Positions 1-7,468 of a DNA stretch of 12,111 nt are shown here, piece after piece. The stretch is from contig JAIOOZ010000291.1 in the NCBI GenBank assembly GCA_021414185.1, positions 1 to 12,111 on the forward strand, written 5' to 3'. Within the stretch, counting starts at the first letter, position 1; every line of letters starts with the position of its first letter. Made by a program: the position numbers and the translations under genes. The notes below the pieces were generated by a model. The model worked only from the letters and a program-made list of their open reading frames with translations. It was not told the origin of the DNA and did not search any database. This DNA is from Betaproteobacteria bacterium (GTDB lineage Bacteria > Pseudomonadota > Gammaproteobacteria > Burkholderiales > SG8-41).

Positions 1-2114
1 GCGACCACCAGCAAGAGGCCTATCAGGTGAAAAATCGACAGTGGATTGCCGCCCATCACCAACAAACTGAAAGTGATCGTCACCGCTGCGGCCAGCGGCG
101 CCAGCACTGCGAGCACGCGGCGCGGCGAACGCAGCGTGGCAAGCAGCAGCAGCACGATGGCGCCGATACCGAGCAATGAGTAGGTAATGACTTCGCGGCG
201 ATAAGTCCGGTACAAAGCATCGGACTCGCGCTTCAGATCGACCAGCACGGCCGCCTGGTCCGGCAGCAGTGCGAATTCGCGCGCGATGGCCGCCGCATCG
301 GTCACGCCGCGCAATGGCAACATGGCGCTCCAGCCGGTGCTTCCGCTGTTGTTGCGTTTTATCAGCAGCGAGTCCATTTTCAACGCCAGTCCGCTGCCTT
401 GCAAGCTCGCGTGACTGAGCAGCGGCTGCATTCTCGCTGCGGCGACGTCCGCCAGAAACGGTTCAAACAGGCCGCTGCGAAACGGCAATCCACGCTGTGC
501 CTCATCCAGATTGGCGCGCAATATCTGTGTCTCGGGCAACGCGGTCTGGCGCGCGCGTTGCGTGGCGAGACTGGGCAGGTAAACGGCGGGGGACTCAAAG
601 CCCGCCAGCCATTTCTGTTGCACCGAGTGTTGCAGGGTCGCGGAAATTTTTTCGCTCGCAGCGAGTGCGGCGTCCTGGTCAAGGGCATTGACGACTATCA
701 GATGGCGCACATCCGGTGCGCCGATATCACGCCGCAATTGCTCGTCCAGCAAGCGGTCGCTGTTGGCGATCGGGCTCAGGCTCGCCAGTTCGTCGCTCCA
801 CAGCGGGCCGCGCTGGGTGGCGATAAAAAATATGGCGAGTACCGTGACCGCAATCAGCGGATAGCGCAGATGCGGCGCAAATCGCACCACGGCCGCCACC
901 TGCGGTGCCAGGCCGGCTGCCGCGCGCACGGCGAATTGCGCCGGCAGCAGCGCCGGCAGCACGTAGCGCGTAACCGCGACGGCCATAACGAGTCCGGCAA
1001 TCGAAAACAATCCCAATTGCGCGAGCCCCGGGAACCCGGAGAGCAGCATCGCGCCGAAACCGCAAAGGGAAGTCAGCAAACCCAGCCGCAACGTGGGCCA
1101 GATGCGGGTCAGCGTGTCGTCCGGCGTTGTTCCCGGAGTGATTTGTGTGAACAGGTAGATTGCGTAGTCCACTGCCTCGCCGATCAGCGTCGCGCCGAAC
1201 CCGAGGGTAATGCCGTGCACCGTGCCGAAACCAAGGCTTACTGCGGCCACGCCCGCCAGCGCGCCGCTTGCCACCGGCAATAAACCGAGCATCAACGCGC
1301 GCGGTGAGCGGTAGAGTACCAGCAGCAGCGTTGCCACGAGTGCCGTTGCGATGACGGAAAATCGCAGCGCATCGCTTTTGATGCGGGCGCGGGTATTGAC
1401 GGCAAAAACTGCAGGACCGGTCAGCAGCAGTTTATGGCCGGCGCTGGCGTCCGCATTATTTGAAAAAGCGCTGTGGATAAGCGCCAGAGCGCGTTCCTGT
1501 GCGTCAATGTCGTAACCCGCGGCCTGCGACTGCGCCACCAGCAGCGCGCGCAGGCCGTCTTTTGAAAACCATACGCCGTGCTGCACGTCGGGCCTGGCCT
1601 GGCCTTCGAACTGTTCGACGAGGCGCAACAATTCGCCGCTCGGGTCCTGCGGCAAAATGCGCCGCACCATCATGCCGGCGGGGGAACCGAGCAGTTGCAG
1701 GTTTTCCTCCAGCGCGGCGCGCAATGCCGTGCCGGAAAAATGTTCTGCGCTGACTGCCGGGCTCAGCAGGTAACGATTGCGCCAGAGAAATTCGCGGTCT
1801 TTGGTCAAGCCGCTGTCTTCGCCGTTGTTGATGGTGGCGAAACTCTCCTGCTGTTTGCGCAACTCCGCCGCCAGGCGCTTGCTGGTTTGCGCCAGCGCGT
1901 CTGGCGCCCCGCCCTCGATGGCAATGAGGATGAGCCGGGACACCACGCCGTCGCGCAACTGTTCTACCAGTACTTGTTGAACCGGCGTGGGCGAGCGCGG
2001 CAGGAAAGCGGACAGATCGGCGCTGAACTCGGTCCTGGCGATGACCGCTACGCAAATCAGGACAGTCGCCAGCCAAAGGGCGATTGCCCAGCGCGATGAA
2101 GGTGGTGCCGTCAC
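1..2114 (-). CDS. MMPL/RND-family exporter of an aryl-polyene-type cluster (C-terminus cut by window edge)
   Basis: The reading frame is open from a GTG at 2114 to the window edge, giving 704 residues; the last part is missing (relatives are usually about 770-800 residues). It has an N-terminal membrane segment (about residues 8-26), a large periplasmic domain, then a membrane bundle from about residue 252. The bundle includes the motif GEAVDYAIYLF, whose D316-Y317 matches the proton-relay Asp-Tyr pair of MMPL proteins. A second periplasmic domain follows, and a second bundle begins near residue 655. The GTG overlaps the stop of the LolA-like gene (GTGA) and has GAGGA six bases upstream. MMPL proteins are proton-driven inner-membrane exporters of lipids and hydrophobic molecules. 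Beside a LolA-like carrier and polyketide-type genes, it probably moves the lipid-linked pigment out of the inner membrane, like ApeM. Family assignment is firm; the substrate is inferred from context. Confidence 0.88.
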   Translation of the reverse strand, partial: MTAPPSSRWAIALWLATVLICVAVIARTEFSADLSAFLPRSPTPVQQVLVEQLRDGVVSRLILIAIEGGAPDALAQTSKRLAAELRKQQESFATINNGEDSGLTKDREFLWRNRYLLSPAVSAEHFSGTALRAALEENLQLLGSPAGMMVRRILPQDPSGELLRLVEQFEGQARPDVQHGVWFSKDGLRALLVAQSQAAGYDIDAQERALALIHSAFSNNADASAGHKLLLTGPAVFAVNTRARIKSDALRFSVIATALVATLLLVLYRSPRALMLGLLPVASGALAGVAAVSLGFGTVHGITLGFGATLIGEAVDYAIYLFTQITPGTTPDDTLTRIWPTLRLGLLTSLCGFGAMLLSGFPGLAQLGLFSIAGLVMAVAVTRYVLPALLPAQFAVRAAAGLAPQVAAVVRFAPHLRYPLIAVTVLAIFFIATQRGPLWSDELASLSPIANSDRLLDEQLRRDIGAPDVRHLIVVNALDQDAALAASEKISATLQHSVQQKWLAGFESPAVYLPSLATQRARQTALPETQILRANLDEAQRGLPFRSGLFEPFLADVAAARMQPLLSHASLQGSGLALKMDSLLIKRNNSGSTGWSAMLPLRGVTDAAAIAREFALLPDQAAVLVDLKRESDALYRTYRREVITYSLLGIGAIVLLLLATLRSPRRVLAVLAPLAAAVTITFSLLVMGGNPLSIFHLIGLLLVV

Positions 2115-2692
2115 GATGCGTCCTCGGTGATAGTCATGATCGAGCGGTCGCCTTCGGCTTCGGTGATCTCGATCGAGCGCACCCGGTTGCGGCTGCCGCC
2201 GATGTGGATTTCTTTCACCATGCTTTGCATTTTTGGCTCGGCCGGTTTGAGCGACAGACGCCACTGGTCTTCGCTGCCCTCGAGGCTGGTGCGGTAAAAG
2301 CGGTTCAGGGTCTGCAGGTCGCCGGCCATCGTCGACCGTATGCTTTCGACGAAGGCCCAGATGACGGGGTAGTCCTGCAGCATCAGCGTGCGGCGCTGGT
2401 TGCGGTCTTTATATTCGATGGCGAGCCGGTCCTGCTCCAGCACCAGGGTTTCGGGTTTGGGCAGCAGCGTGTACTTTTCCAGGCGCCCGGGCGCGGTGTA
2501 GATCAGCGTGCCGGAAGAATTGAGCGGCGTATTCAGCATGGCGAGATATTTGCGCTCGACGAACCGGCCTTTCGCCGACTTGACCTGCGCCAGGTTTTGC
2601 ATGAGTTGCTCTATCCCCCACGCGGCGACGGTATCGGCGGCCGGGCACATGCCCGTTGCCGCCAATAGCAGCGCGGCAAGCGCGTAACGCAT
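2111..2692 (-). CDS. LolA-like outer-membrane lipoprotein carrier protein of the aryl-polyene-type cluster
   Basis: The 193-residue product starts with a signal peptide (MRYALAALLLAATG, cleavage probably after CPAA near residue 19). The Cys at 16 is in no proper lipobox, so it is likely a soluble periplasmic protein. The region around residues 40-90, with GRFVERKYL, SSGTLIYTAPGRLEKYT and PETLVLEQ, is typical of LolA-type carriers encoded in aryl polyene clusters. Such proteins have an open beta-barrel that shields a lipid in the periplasm. Here it is inferred to ferry the lipidated product between the MMPL exporter and the outer membrane (ApeL-like). The frame is open up to 2887, but ATG 2692 is chosen because the signal peptide begins there, AGGA lies five bases upstream, and the acyltransferase stop is 7 bases away. 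Its stop overlaps the exporter start. It is probably not the housekeeping LolA. Confidence 0.85.
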   Translation of the reverse strand: MRYALAALLLAATGMCPAADTVAAWGIEQLMQNLAQVKSAKGRFVERKYLAMLNTPLNSSGTLIYTAPGRLEKYTLLPKPETLVLEQDRLAIEYKDRNQRRTLMLQDYPVIWAFVESIRSTMAGDLQTLNRFYRTSLEGSEDQWRLSLKPAEPKMQSMVKEIHIGGSRNRVRSIEITEAEGDRSIMTITEDAS

Positions 2693-2699
2693 CAATGTC

Positions 2700-3677
2700 C
2701 TAGCGCCAGAAGTCATAGAAGTTGTACCAGTTGTAAGGAGCATCGCGGCAGTAGTGTTCCAGGCGCGCGGCGTACCCGCGCTGCGCCTGTTCGAAAAGAG
2801 TATTGCGCTCCGCGCGCGGTGCCGGCCATGCATTGACGAGGCGTTCGAAATAAATATCGTAACGATTGCCGCCACGATACAGGCCAAACATCAGCACAAT
2901 CGGCCGTTTCAGCATCGCGGCGAGGCGAAACGGCCCGCTGGGGAAGTGCGCCTTTTCACCGAAGAAATCGCAGGCAATAGTGCCCTCGCCCTGAAACGTG
3001 CGGTCGCCCAGCATGCCGACGATTTCACCCCGCTTTAATGCCGTTTCCACTTTCAGCATGGAGTCGATTTTGCCCAGCGAAATAATCTGCATGCTGAGGG
3101 CGGGATTGATGGCGGCGAGAGCAGCGTTGAATTTGCGGGCGTTCTCCTCATACATGACGAGGCTGATCCGGGCCGCAGTATTGCGCCTGCCGAGCGCGCG
3201 GATAATTTCGAAACTGCCCATATGCGCGCCAAGCAGAAAGCAGCCTTCTTCGCGCGCCGTCATTTCGAAGAGAATATCTTCGCCATGTACGCGCACGTCG
3301 AACCGCGCATATTGATCGTTGAACAGAAAAACCCGGTCGAGCAGGGTGGCGGCAAAAGTGTGGCAGTGACGAAAAGAGTCCGCGCGCCCGGGTTCGCGGC
3401 CCAAAGCTTTGCGCAGATATCCGGTCGAAGCCGCGTGCGATGCCGGTGAAAAAATCAGGAAGTAGAGGCAGGCCGGGTAGAGCAGCAGGCGCGCGGCAGG
3501 GCGGCCCAGCGTCAGCGCCACCCACACGATAAAGCGCAATGCGAACTTGTTGCTGCGCTCCGGGCGCACCACCCAATCGGGGCGCGATCGCTTGTCCAGC
3601 CCGGGTTTGCGCGTTGTTGCATCCAGGCTGATATCGCGCTGCCCGCTTTCTAGGCCGGTGTAAATAGGGCCTCGCAT
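2700..3677 (-). CDS. LpxL/HtrB-like lysophospholipid acyltransferase (COG4261 type)
   Basis: From ATG 3677 the product has 325 residues. A hydrophobic segment near residues 48-76 (ending LLLYPACLYFLIF) should anchor it to the inner membrane. GAHMGSFE follows at 150-157 with the H-x4-E catalytic pattern (H152, E157) of LpxL-family acyltransferases, then GMLGDR (221-226) and FPSGPFRLAA (245-254). The C-terminus, YNWYNFYDFW, is typical of the cluster-encoded members. The role is probably acylation of the polyene's lipid anchor, or transfer of the polyene chain to it. The frame is open to an ATG at 3719; 3677 is preferred because GGGAG lies seven bases upstream and the overlap with the dehydratase is then only 28 bases. 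Conserved sequence begins only near residue 38, so a GTG near 3566 is also possible. Family is firm; start and acceptor are uncertain. Confidence 0.83.
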   Translation of the reverse strand: MRGPIYTGLESGQRDISLDATTRKPGLDKRSRPDWVVRPERSNKFALRFIVWVALTLGRPAARLLLYPACLYFLIFSPASHAASTGYLRKALGREPGRADSFRHCHTFAATLLDRVFLFNDQYARFDVRVHGEDILFEMTAREEGCFLLGAHMGSFEIIRALGRRNTAARISLVMYEENARKFNAALAAINPALSMQIISLGKIDSMLKVETALKRGEIVGMLGDRTFQGEGTIACDFFGEKAHFPSGPFRLAAMLKRPIVLMFGLYRGGNRYDIYFERLVNAWPAPRAERNTLFEQAQRGYAARLEHYCRDAPYNWYNFYDFWR

Positions 3678-3961
3678 GCCACCGCTCCCGTCATTACAGA
3701 CGTCGGCCCGACCGAGCATGCGAACTCGATCGTGCCTGCCGAAAAAATCGAAAACTCGATGCGCACGGTTTCCCCGGGCCGCACTGGATGCAGAAATTTG
3801 GCCGATCTCAACTGTGCCGGCACCAGGCGCAAGTCCAGGCTTTTTTCAATGGCCTGCAAGGTCTCGCTCAAAAGCACCGCGCCGGGAATGATGGGATTGC
3901 CCGGGAAATGGCCCTGCGCAGCCGGGTGATCGAGCGGAAAAAGCTGGTCGACAGCGATCAT
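3650..3961 (-). CDS. Small hot-dog-fold 3-hydroxyacyl-ACP dehydratase (ApeI/FabZ-like)
   Basis: This 103-residue protein fits the short hot-dog dehydratases found in aryl polyene clusters. It carries GHFPGNPIIPGAVLL at residues 17-31, in which H18 is the expected catalytic His. It would remove water from 3-hydroxyacyl-ACP to give the conjugated double bonds of the chain. Oddly, the residue 14 places after this His, where FabA/FabZ-type enzymes have Asp or Glu, is S32, with E33 next to it; activity may be altered or rely on E33. The start ATG 3961 overlaps the stop of the AMP ligase (ATGA). An upstream extension of the same frame encodes only low-complexity sequence. Its end overlaps the acyltransferase gene. 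Family is clear from the motif and neighbours; the exact catalytic step is inferred. Confidence 0.84.
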   Translation of the reverse strand: MIAVDQLFPLDHPAAQGHFPGNPIIPGAVLLSETLQAIEKSLDLRLVPAQLRSAKFLHPVRPGETVRIEFSIFSAGTIEFACSVGPTSVMTGAVACEALFTPA

Positions 3962-5301
3962 GATTGCTCCGGCTGTGTTGCGTACTCGGCGACGAGCCGG
4001 CATAGCGCCTCGCGCGGCAGCTTGCCGGTGTCGTTGCGCGGCAGGGACGCGACGAGACACAGCGGACGCGGCAAAAATGCGGCGTCGACGCGCTGACGCA
4101 GCGCGTTTATTACGGCCTTGCGGGTGAGTCCGGGCGCGACCACGAACGCCGTCAGGCGGGTTGCCGCGACATCATTTTGCTCGGGCATGACGAACACGCC
4201 ATCGCGCACGCCGCTGATGGAGTTCAGATGATAGTTCAGGCTCGCGAGCGATGTTCTTTTCCCCGCGATGTTCACCAGGTCCGCGGTTCTGCCGTGCAAC
4301 AGAAACCTGCCGGGGCCGCGCAATTCGATGACGTCGTGCAATAAAACCGCGGTCTCGACATGCCCGCCGTTGACCCAGGTCCCTTGCGCGTCCTGGCACA
4401 GCTTGATGCCTGGCAGAGCGCGCCACTCGATTGTTTCGACCGTGCGTCGGGTGGCTATCTGTCCCGCTTCGGTGCACCCGTAAATTTCATACAGCGGCGC
4501 GGCAAAACGCGTTTCCGCGGCGGCGGCCAGTTGCGGCGGCAGCGGTGCAGTGGCGCACAGCAAAAAATCGAGCGGCGGCAATGCGGCGGGTTCGGCCAAC
4601 AGCGCGCGCAGGTGTATCGGCGTCGTAACCAGGCAGCGCGGCCGTGGCAGCGCTGTCAGCTCGGCCAGGATGTCGGCGGGATAAAACGGCCGCCCGGCAT
4701 GCAGCGCAAGGCCGCCTTGCATGACCATGAGCACCGTGGATTCCAGGCCGTACATGTGCTGCGGCGGTACTGTGCCGAGGACAGCCATGCCGGGATATGC
4801 GTGCAGGCCCAGGCGGTCGATTTCGGCCGCGGCGCTGTGCACCAGACCGCCCCAGGATTTTTCGTTCGGCACGGGCTGCCCGGTGGAGCCTGACGTAAAT
4901 ACGATGGCGGCGATCTGGTCGGCGGGCAGGCGCGGAACGGACGGCACCGCCTGCTCCGGGCCGGACGACGCGGGATAGAACACTGTTTCCAGTGTGCGGT
5001 CGTGGTTGGCGTCATCGGTCAAACAATAAACATCGGCATAGGTTCGTCCAAGCTGCCCGATGAGGTCGGGCGTATGGTTGGGAGGCAGCAGGCTGATTTG
5101 CTGCCGCAGCAGCGCCGCGAAAAAACCGACGACGAAGTGGTAGCGGTCGGCGCACAAATTCAGGATATAGCGGCGGGCGGGCAGCAGCGCCGCCAATTGC
5201 TCAATGTCGCTCAAGAAGCGCGCCATGCTAATGGGCTGCCGGTTGCGATACGCGAACACCGCGTCATCGCGGCAAGCGCGCACCAGGGGCAGGGTGATCA
5301 T
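3958..5301 (-). CDS. Acyl/aryl-AMP ligase (adenylate-forming enzyme, ApeH-like)
   Basis: The 447-residue protein has the core motifs of the adenylate-forming (ANL) superfamily: phosphate loop FTSGSTGQPVPNEKSW (135-150), YGCTEAG (274-280), GRTADLVNIAGKR (337-349), and near the C-terminus RNDTGKLPRE with the catalytic Lys at 427. It should activate a carboxylic acid with ATP and pass it to the phosphopantetheine arm of the ACP encoded two genes upstream. In aryl polyene pathways the starter is an aryl acid such as 4-hydroxybenzoate or a cinnamate; the substrate cannot be read from the sequence here. It is shorter than typical acyl-CoA synthetases (about 500-550 residues), as is usual for this cluster type. 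ATG 5301 overlaps the stop of the membrane-protein gene (ATGA). The frame is open to 5772, but that extension is Arg/His-rich shadow sequence. Confidence 0.88.
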   Translation of the reverse strand: MITLPLVRACRDDAVFAYRNRQPISMARFLSDIEQLAALLPARRYILNLCADRYHFVVGFFAALLRQQISLLPPNHTPDLIGQLGRTYADVYCLTDDANHDRTLETVFYPASSGPEQAVPSVPRLPADQIAAIVFTSGSTGQPVPNEKSWGGLVHSAAAEIDRLGLHAYPGMAVLGTVPPQHMYGLESTVLMVMQGGLALHAGRPFYPADILAELTALPRPRCLVTTPIHLRALLAEPAALPPLDFLLCATAPLPPQLAAAAETRFAAPLYEIYGCTEAGQIATRRTVETIEWRALPGIKLCQDAQGTWVNGGHVETAVLLHDVIELRGPGRFLLHGRTADLVNIAGKRTSLASLNYHLNSISGVRDGVFVMPEQNDVAATRLTAFVVAPGLTRKAVINALRQRVDAAFLPRPLCLVASLPRNDTGKLPREALCRLVAEYATQPEQS

Positions 5302-5954
5302 GTGCGAGCGCTGCCAGTGTGCGCGGTATCGTGCGAAAACGCGCGTATGCCGTCGATCAACGACGCGTGGGGAAATTCGCGGTGGCGAATCAAGCGATAA
5401 ACGTATTCGCTGATGAACATGAGGGCGACCAGCGGAATATTCAGGGCGTTGATGAACAGCGACCAGACGTTGAGCGACGCAAACCTGAACAGGAGGATGG
5501 AAACCGCGATCTGCGCGCCGAAAAAAACGCACCAGGCCCAGGTCACGCGGCGTGTATAGGCAGCAAGTGCCGGCGGCAGCGTGCCATGCACGCGGCGGGC
5601 CAGCCGGGTAACGAGCGGCTCTTTGCCTTGCCAGAGCGTGTGGCCGAACAGCCACAACAAAGACAGGTAGATGGCGGCGTGGGGAATGCCGTACGCCGCG
5701 GCCAGTCCCCAGCGCGTTAGTTGCTCCAACAAATAGATTGCCGCACCCGCTGCAAGCAGGACAAACAGCCACAGCGGTTTATTGCGGGCGCGGGCTGCTA
5801 CCCACCACGCCAGCACCAGCAGCGGCAGAAATGCCAGCGCGATACGGATAGATTCGATTTGTTCTCCGGCGAGGGCCGAGTGAACGAGGTATTGATATCC
5901 GAGACCCGACAGCAGAATCAGCGCCGGCCACAGCCACCCGAGCCGGCGCGCCAT
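5298..5954 (-). CDS. COG4648-type polytopic membrane protein of the aryl-polyene-type cluster (ApeG-like)
   Basis: This 218-residue protein has about six predicted membrane segments, roughly residues 7-24, 36-54, 60-77, 89-107, 137-157 and 163-185. Between segments four and five lies a short basic loop with the motif GKEPLVTRLARR (110-121), followed by HGTLPP. It resembles the uncharacterised COG4648 membrane proteins that regularly lie between the ACP and AMP-ligase genes of aryl polyene clusters. Its biochemical role is unknown; organising the enzymes at the membrane or presenting intermediates is possible but not shown by the sequence. The ATG at 5954 follows the ACP stop codon with no gap (TAAATG) and lacks a clear ribosome-binding site, which suggests translational re-initiation. 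Its stop overlaps the AMP-ligase start. Confidence 0.8.
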   Translation of the reverse strand: MARRLGWLWPALILLSGLGYQYLVHSALAGEQIESIRIALAFLPLLVLAWWVAARARNKPLWLFVLLAAGAAIYLLEQLTRWGLAAAYGIPHAAIYLSLLWLFGHTLWQGKEPLVTRLARRVHGTLPPALAAYTRRVTWAWCVFFGAQIAVSILLFRFASLNVWSLFINALNIPLVALMFISEYVYRLIRHREFPHASLIDGIRAFSHDTAHTGSART

Positions 5955-6275
5955 TTACGTGATGCGATGCTGCTGTATATGGCGGTTCAGGCTGCGCAAT
6001 GAGCTGAAAACTTTCAGGTTGTTTTCGTCGTCCGGGCGCAACTGGACCCCATAGGTTTTGGAAATCACCAGCGCGAGCTCCAGGATATCAATCGAATCCA
6101 GTCCCAGCCCTTCGCCGTAGAGCGGCGCTTCGGGGCCGATTTCGGCCGCCGTGACTTCCAGGTTGAGCGTGGTGACGATCAGTTCGGCCAATTGGAATTC
6201 TTGCAGGCTGGCGTTGTCGCTGTCCGGCGCAATCTCTAATGCGGCGTTGTTAACACCCTGAGTATCAGTAAGCAT
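5955..6275 (-). CDS. Acyl carrier protein of the aryl-polyene-type cluster
   Basis: The product has 106 residues. The core begins near residue 24 (LQEFQLAELIVTTLNLE) and contains GEGLGLDSIDILEL (54-67), in which S61 is the attachment site for 4'-phosphopantetheine. The C-terminal helix region ends near residue 103. The first 23 residues are an acidic, probably disordered extension rarely seen in ACPs, so the true start could be further inside; no better ATG exists and the ribosome-binding site before 6275 is weak. It would carry the starter and growing chain and receive the activated acid from the ligase encoded downstream. It is the first gene of the leftward operon. Aryl polyene clusters commonly encode two ACPs, but only this one lies in the window. 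Confidence 0.88.
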   Translation of the reverse strand: MLTDTQGVNNAALEIAPDSDNASLQEFQLAELIVTTLNLEVTAAEIGPEAPLYGEGLGLDSIDILELALVISKTYGVQLRPDDENNLKVFSSLRSLNRHIQQHRIT

Positions 6276-6455
6276 GATGGCGGATTCGTTTCAAGGGGAC
6301 ATTGAGTAGCCATCTTAATGTCCACCGCAGGGATATCTGTACGGTATCGAACATAACCCTGAATTCCGCCCCGGGGAGGGGCAAAACGGGCTTTAAAGAG
6401 AGGCGCGGATCAGCCGCACAAACGCCGCCGGCGTTTTTACCTCACGGCAATCTTG
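6276..6455 (-). promoter_or_regulatory. Non-coding gap upstream of the ACP operon; probable control region
   Basis: The 180 bases between the S1C/PDZ gene stop and the ACP start hold no credible gene. This is the only gap of any size upstream of the leftward operon, so its promoter is expected here, but I could not find a convincing -35/-10 pair at normal spacing on the minus strand. Visible elements are a GC-rich inverted repeat at 6368-6382 (GCCCC, five-base loop, GGGGC), an 8-base palindrome CTTTAAAG near 6391-6398, and the hairpin at 6420-6436 listed separately. The stretch 6301-6365 is more AT-rich than its surroundings. Confidence 0.4.
6420..6438. terminator. Hairpin with T-run downstream of the S1C/PDZ gene
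   Basis: AAACGCC (6420-6426), loop GCC and GGCGTTT (6430-6436) form a 7-base-pair stem with a 3-base loop, about 20 bases past the S1C/PDZ stop. The plus strand continues with a T-run to 6438. On the minus strand, the direction of transcription here, the stem is followed only by GTGCGG. It may act as a weak bidirectional terminator separating the ilvD transcript from the ACP operon. Confidence 0.4.
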
Positions 6456-7442
6456 TCAATGCGCAGATGCGGGGCCGGCCCGCAGATATTCCATGCGGTC
6501 TATCGAATGCACGCTGATTTCGTGCACAGTCTTGGCGCGCCAGATTTGCAGCGTGATTTGGTTGCCGGCGCCGCCGCTTGCCCACAACGCGTGATAGAAC
6601 TCGGCCTGGTTGCCGATTGCCTGCCCGCCGAGTGCCAGTATGACGTCGCCGCGCTTCAAGCCGCCGCGTTCCGCCGGCGAATCGCGCAACACCTGGGTGA
6701 CGACCAGGTGCTGGCGCATTTCCTCCGAATAAATCCCCAGCCAGGGGCGCGCCGCTCCGCTGCGCCGGCCCTGCGTGGTGAGATCTTTGAGGATGGGCTT
6801 CAGGAGATCGGTTGGCACGAACATGTTGCCGGGAAACGCCGCGCCGGCATCGATAGCATCGCCGACCCACAAGGAGCCGATGCCGATCAACTGGCCTTCG
6901 TCGTCGATCAACGCGGCGCCGCTGTGATTGTCGCGCGCCGGTGCGGTGAAAATTGCGTCATCGAGCGCGTACTCCCACCAGCCGGTGAAAGACCGCCGCT
7001 TGACGATGCAGGCGTTGGACCAGCCGCCGGCACCCGCATGCGCGGCGACGGCCACGGTACTCATTTCGCGCAGGGCGCTGCTGTCGCCCAAGGCCAGCGG
7101 CGGATGATCAAGCGATTGCGCCGCACGCACGAGGCCGAAGCCGGTGGCGTGATCGAAGCCCGCGACAGTGGCCGGCAACACCCGGCCGTCGGCGGCGACG
7201 ATCAGTATCGATTGCGCTTCGAGCAGCAGGTAGCCGATGGTCAGGATATGCCCGGCATCGTCTATCAATACGCCGGTACCTTCGCGCTCGGTGCCCAGCA
7301 TGTCGGCGGTGCGCGCGGTCGGCGGCACGCGGATGCCGAGCTTGACGATGGCGCCGGCGAGATCGTCTGCGGCGAATTTATCCGCAACCGGCAGATTGGC
7401 GGCACCCCATGCGGCCCAAGCGGCAGTTATCAATGATGGCAT
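6456..7442 (-). CDS. S1C (HtrA/Deg)-family trypsin-like protein with PDZ domain and degenerate catalytic triad
   Basis: The 328-residue product has a hydrophobic N-terminus (about 1-20, possibly a signal sequence but without the usual basic residues), a trypsin-like domain (about 50-220) and a C-terminal PDZ domain (about 230-310, with PWLGIYSEE and SPAERGGLKRGDVILALGG). Placed on the HtrA pattern, the strand that normally ends in the catalytic His reads HILTIGYLLLEA, giving Tyr71. The usual TDLAL motif reads TGFGL, giving Gly101 for Asp. The nucleophile region NHSGAAL keeps Ser174. With His and Asp lost it is probably not an active protease and may serve as a binding or chaperone-like envelope protein. 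It lies 26 bases after ilvD on the same strand and may share its transcript. The start at 7442 has only a weak ribosome-binding site; the upstream extension is Arg-rich. Confidence 0.78.
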   Translation of the reverse strand: MPSLITAAWAAWGAANLPVADKFAADDLAGAIVKLGIRVPPTARTADMLGTEREGTGVLIDDAGHILTIGYLLLEAQSILIVAADGRVLPATVAGFDHATGFGLVRAAQSLDHPPLALGDSSALREMSTVAVAAHAGAGGWSNACIVKRRSFTGWWEYALDDAIFTAPARDNHSGAALIDDEGQLIGIGSLWVGDAIDAGAAFPGNMFVPTDLLKPILKDLTTQGRRSGAARPWLGIYSEEMRQHLVVTQVLRDSPAERGGLKRGDVILALGGQAIGNQAEFYHALWASGGAGNQITLQIWRAKTVHEISVHSIDRMEYLRAGPASAH

Positions 7443-7468
7443 GGGCGCGCTGCCCGCTCTTGACCCGG

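Noticed and set aside
399..1283. Long open frame on the plus strand (294 codons) opposite the MMPL exporter
   Set aside because: Its product is rich in Arg, Gln and His with no domain pattern, as expected for a shadow frame of a GC-rich gene; the minus-strand frame has clear MMPL motifs and continues open to the edge.
2693..2887. N-terminal extension of the LolA-like gene to ATG 2887
   Set aside because: It would overlap the acyltransferase by about 190 bases and bury the signal peptide inside the protein; a ribosome-binding site precedes ATG 2692.
5302..5772. Extension of the AMP-ligase frame by 157 codons
   Set aside because: The added sequence is Arg/His/Pro-rich and lies wholly over the membrane-protein gene; ATG 5301 gives an ATGA overlap and a normal N-terminus.
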